Shown: piece by piece, positions 6,807 through 7,879 of the stretch
How positions within the stretch are numbered: the first letter of the stretch is position 1
Layout of the letters: each line of letters opens with the position of its first letter
NCBI GenBank assembly: GCA_029974855.1
Contig: JARKQO010000473.1
Location: 1-7,879 of the forward strand
DNA from: Eubacteriales bacterium
GTDB lineage: Bacteria; Bacillota_A; Clostridia; Christensenellales; Aristaeellaceae
Length of the DNA stretch: 7,879 bases
Direction of reading: 5' to 3'
Program-made: the position numbers and the translations under genes
Notes under the pieces: model-generated
Told to the model about the DNA's origin: nothing
What the model saw: the letters and a program-made list of their open reading frames with translations, nothing else
The model's database searches: none

Positions 6807-7442
6807 ATGTGCGGACGGTATTTTCTGGACCCGGAACCCGATGGGCCCCAGAAGCTGCGGGTGATTCTGGAGGAGCTGAACCGGGGCCCCACAGACCTGG
6901 TGGCCCAGGTGGCCCTGGGAGAGGTGTTCCCCTCCCAGATGGCTCCGGTGATCCTCCCCAAAGAGGGAGGCGGCTTTACGGTAAAGCCCCTGCGCTGGGG
7001 CTTCCCCCGGGTGGGGGCCAAGGGCCTGGTGATCAACAGCCGCAGCGAAAAGGCGGAGGTCACCCCCATGTTCCAGCGGGCGGCCCAGGAGCGGCGCTGC
7101 CTGGTGCCTGCCAGCGGCTTTTACGAGTGGCGGCGCAGCCCCTCCGGGGCCAAGACCAAGGAGAAATTCGCCTTCCTATTAAAGGATGCGGGGCCAGGGG
7201 AGCTGATGTACCTGGCGGGGCTGTACGGCAGCTTCTCCGGCGGCTTTGAGGGGGGCGGGTACGAGGGCTTCGCCATTTTGACCCAGGCCGCCGACGGGCA
7301 GATGGCCCCCTACCATCACCGCATGCCCGTGATCCTGCGGGAGGAGGCCCTGAAAAAGGCCTGGCTGGCGGCCCCTTTGGTTCCCTTTGCCAGCCTGCGG
7401 GAGCGCTTTGCCCCGCCGCTTCTTACGGTGGCGCCCGCCTGA
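6807..7442 (+). CDS. SOS response-associated peptidase (SRAP) family, YedK/HMCES-like
   Basis: This is a single-domain SRAP protein of 211 residues, normal for the family. Relatives (E. coli YedK, human HMCES) covalently link through Cys2 to abasic sites in single-stranded DNA and shield them. The expected active-site set is present: Cys2 directly after the initiator Met (MCGRYF), Asn77 and Arg79 in INSRSEKA, Glu107 in LVPASGFYEW, and the His of HHRMP (170-172, most likely His170). Since Cys2 must become the N-terminus, the start at 6807 is firm; AGGAGGG (6793-6799) lies 7 bases before it and overlaps the helicase stop codon, so the two genes are probably translationally coupled. No LexA-type operator was seen before this gene, so it probably depends on transcription from before the helicase. 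The name 'peptidase' reflects self-processing chemistry; general proteolysis is not expected. Confidence 0.95.
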   Translation: MCGRYFLDPEPDGPQKLRVILEELNRGPTDLVAQVALGEVFPSQMAPVILPKEGGGFTVKPLRWGFPRVGAKGLVINSRSEKAEVTPMFQRAAQERRCLVPASGFYEWRRSPSGAKTKEKFAFLLKDAGPGELMYLAGLYGSFSGGFEGGGYEGFAILTQAADGQMAPYHHRMPVILREEALKKAWLAAPLVPFASLRERFAPPLLTVAPA

Positions 7443-7453
7443 AGGGAGCCCGG

Positions 7454-7485
7454 TGCGGCCCCCCAAGGCCGTGTCTTTCCTGTAT
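7454..7485 (+). terminator. Possible weak intrinsic terminator of the helicase-SRAP unit
   Basis: CGGCC (7456-7460) pairs with GGCCG (7467-7471) around a CCCCAA loop, with two further G-U pairs outside (7454-7455 with 7472-7473). The sequence after it is pyrimidine-rich (TCTTTCCTGTATT) rather than a clean T-run. It starts 11 bases after the SRAP stop codon, where a terminator would be expected before the separate tRNA-tuf promoter. Confidence 0.4.
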
Positions 7486-7544
7486 TCCCTTGGATTTGAG
7501 CTCTGTGTGCCCCCCGGGCTTCCCCGACCGTTTGCGCATGGAAA

Positions 7545-7575
7545 TAACGGTTGACAATCCAGGACAAAACCGTTA
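7545..7575. repeat. 8-bp inverted repeat framing the tRNA-tuf promoter
   Basis: TAACGGTT (7545-7552) and AACCGTTA (7568-7575) are perfect inverted copies separated by 15 bases. The left arm covers the first two bases of the -35 box and the right arm the first two of the -10 box. This could be an operator for a dimeric regulator or chance symmetry. Confidence 0.6.
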
Positions 7576-7579
7576 CAAT
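7551..7579 (+). promoter_or_regulatory. Strong sigma-A promoter for tRNA-Gly and tuf
   Basis: The -35 box TTGACA (7551-7556) is consensus, the spacer is 17 bases, and the -10 box TACAAT (7574-7579) differs by one base. The transcript should start near 7586, giving a short leader of about 28 bases before the tRNA. This strength fits stable RNA and EF-Tu expression. No other promoter or terminator was seen between the tRNA and tuf. Confidence 0.88.
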
Positions 7580-7613
7580 ATCCCATGTCTGGTTGGGACA
7601 TGAATGCGGACAT

Positions 7614-7687
7614 GCGGGTGTAGCTCAATGGTAGAGTTCTAGCTTCCCAAGCTAGCTACGTGGGTTCGATTCCCATCACCCGCTCCA
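7614..7687 (+). tRNA. tRNA-Gly (anticodon CCC)
   Basis: A complete cloverleaf can be drawn. The acceptor stem is GCGGGTG (7614-7620) with CACCCGC (7677-7683). The D arm is GCTC/GAGT (7623-7637). The anticodon stem is CTAGC/GCTAG (7639-7643, 7651-7655) around loop TTCCCAA, placing anticodon CCC at 7646-7648. The variable loop has four bases. The T arm is GTGGG-TTCGATT-CCCAT (7660-7676). The discriminator is T7684, as usual for bacterial tRNA-Gly, and CCA (7685-7687) is encoded. It reads GGG glycine codons, which are frequent in the genes of this window. It lies between a strong promoter and tuf, so it is probably cut from a tRNA-tuf precursor by RNase P and a 3' nuclease. Confidence 0.96.
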
Positions 7688-7740
7688 ACCGCATGACACC
7701 ACCGGATCACGGTTTACGATTTGAAGGAGGGTATTTCACC

Positions 7741-7879
7741 ATGGCCAAGGCAAAATTTGAGCGGAACAAGCCGCACGTAAACGTCGGCACCATCGGACAC
7801 GTCGATCATGGCAAGACCACGCTGACCGCCGCCATCACCATGACGCTGGCGCAGCTGGGCGAAGCCACCGCGATGCGGT
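7741..7879 (+). CDS. tuf: Elongation factor Tu, N-terminal part (cut by window end)
   Basis: EF-Tu is the GTPase that carries aminoacyl-tRNA to the ribosome. The 46 codons present read [20 protein letters not shown] and continue with the P-loop GHVDHGKT (residues 19-26), a diagnostic EF-Tu start. AAGGAGGG (7724-7731) lies 9 bases before the ATG. Of about 400 residues in the family, the rest, including the effector region, the other nucleotide-binding motifs and domains 2 and 3, lies beyond the window. The gene starts 53 bases after the tRNA-Gly CCA with no terminator between, so it is probably co-transcribed. It is not directly preceded by fusA or ribosomal protein genes as in the str operon arrangement, so it may be a separate or second copy. 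Residues after position 35 ([11 protein letters not shown]) vary in the family and do not identify the genus. Confidence 0.97.
   Translation, partial: MAKAKFERNKPHVNVGTIGHVDHGKTTLTAAITMTLAQLGEATAMR

Noticed and set aside
5918..7249. Plus-strand frame of 443 codons overlapping the helicase end and the SRAP start
   Set aside because: It overlaps two clearly conserved genes in another frame, and its product is Gly/Pro/Arg/Ala-rich without recognisable motifs.
1..7879. CRISPR arrays, insertion sequences, prophage genes or a novel defence cassette
   Set aside because: No regularly spaced repeats, transposase motifs, integrase or toxin-like genes were seen. The genes belong to known resistance, repair and translation families.

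Overview
The window looks like chromosomal DNA from a high-GC anaerobic Firmicute, most likely a Clostridia member of the Oscillospiraceae type. This rests on AGGAGG-type ribosome sites, G+C-rich codons (about 67% in a sampled line), a Bce-type peptide-antibiotic resistance module and a Firmicutes-like EF-Tu start. The genus cannot be fixed from the sequence. All genes supported here read rightward.

Positions 1-3170 are the right part of a Bce-type antimicrobial-peptide sensing and resistance module. First comes the C-terminal end of the sensor histidine kinase. An intergenic control region follows, with a near-consensus BceR-type operator (CTTACA-N4-TGTAAG), a second half-site 21 bp downstream and a -10 box without a good -35. 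Then come the ATPase (bceA-like) and the permease (bceB-like, 10 predicted membrane segments, large external domain), overlapping by 8 bases. In this family the transporter both removes or releases the peptide and signals the kinase, whose response regulator switches on the transporter promoter. The regulator gene would lie left of the window.

Positions 3171-3539 have no convincing gene. They hold a strong hairpin just after the permease and a stretch of about 51% G+C, clearly lower than its neighbours, carrying a weak leftward reading frame of unknown meaning.

Positions 3540-7442 are a two-gene unit: a 1084-residue SWIM zinc-finger/SNF2 helicase and, 12 bases on, a SRAP (YedK/HMCES-type) abasic-site protein. 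Their tight spacing suggests co-translation and a shared DNA-repair or DNA-protection role. That functional link is inference.

Positions 7443-7879 hold a probable weak terminator, then a near-perfect sigma-A promoter framed by an 8-bp inverted repeat. A tRNA-Gly(CCC) gene follows, and 53 bases later the start of tuf (EF-Tu), cut by the window end. The tRNA and tuf are probably co-transcribed.

Most of the window is explained by known families. I found no clear undescribed system. The points most worth following up are the SWIM-SNF2/SRAP pairing, the low-GC island, and the symmetrical elements at the two promoters.
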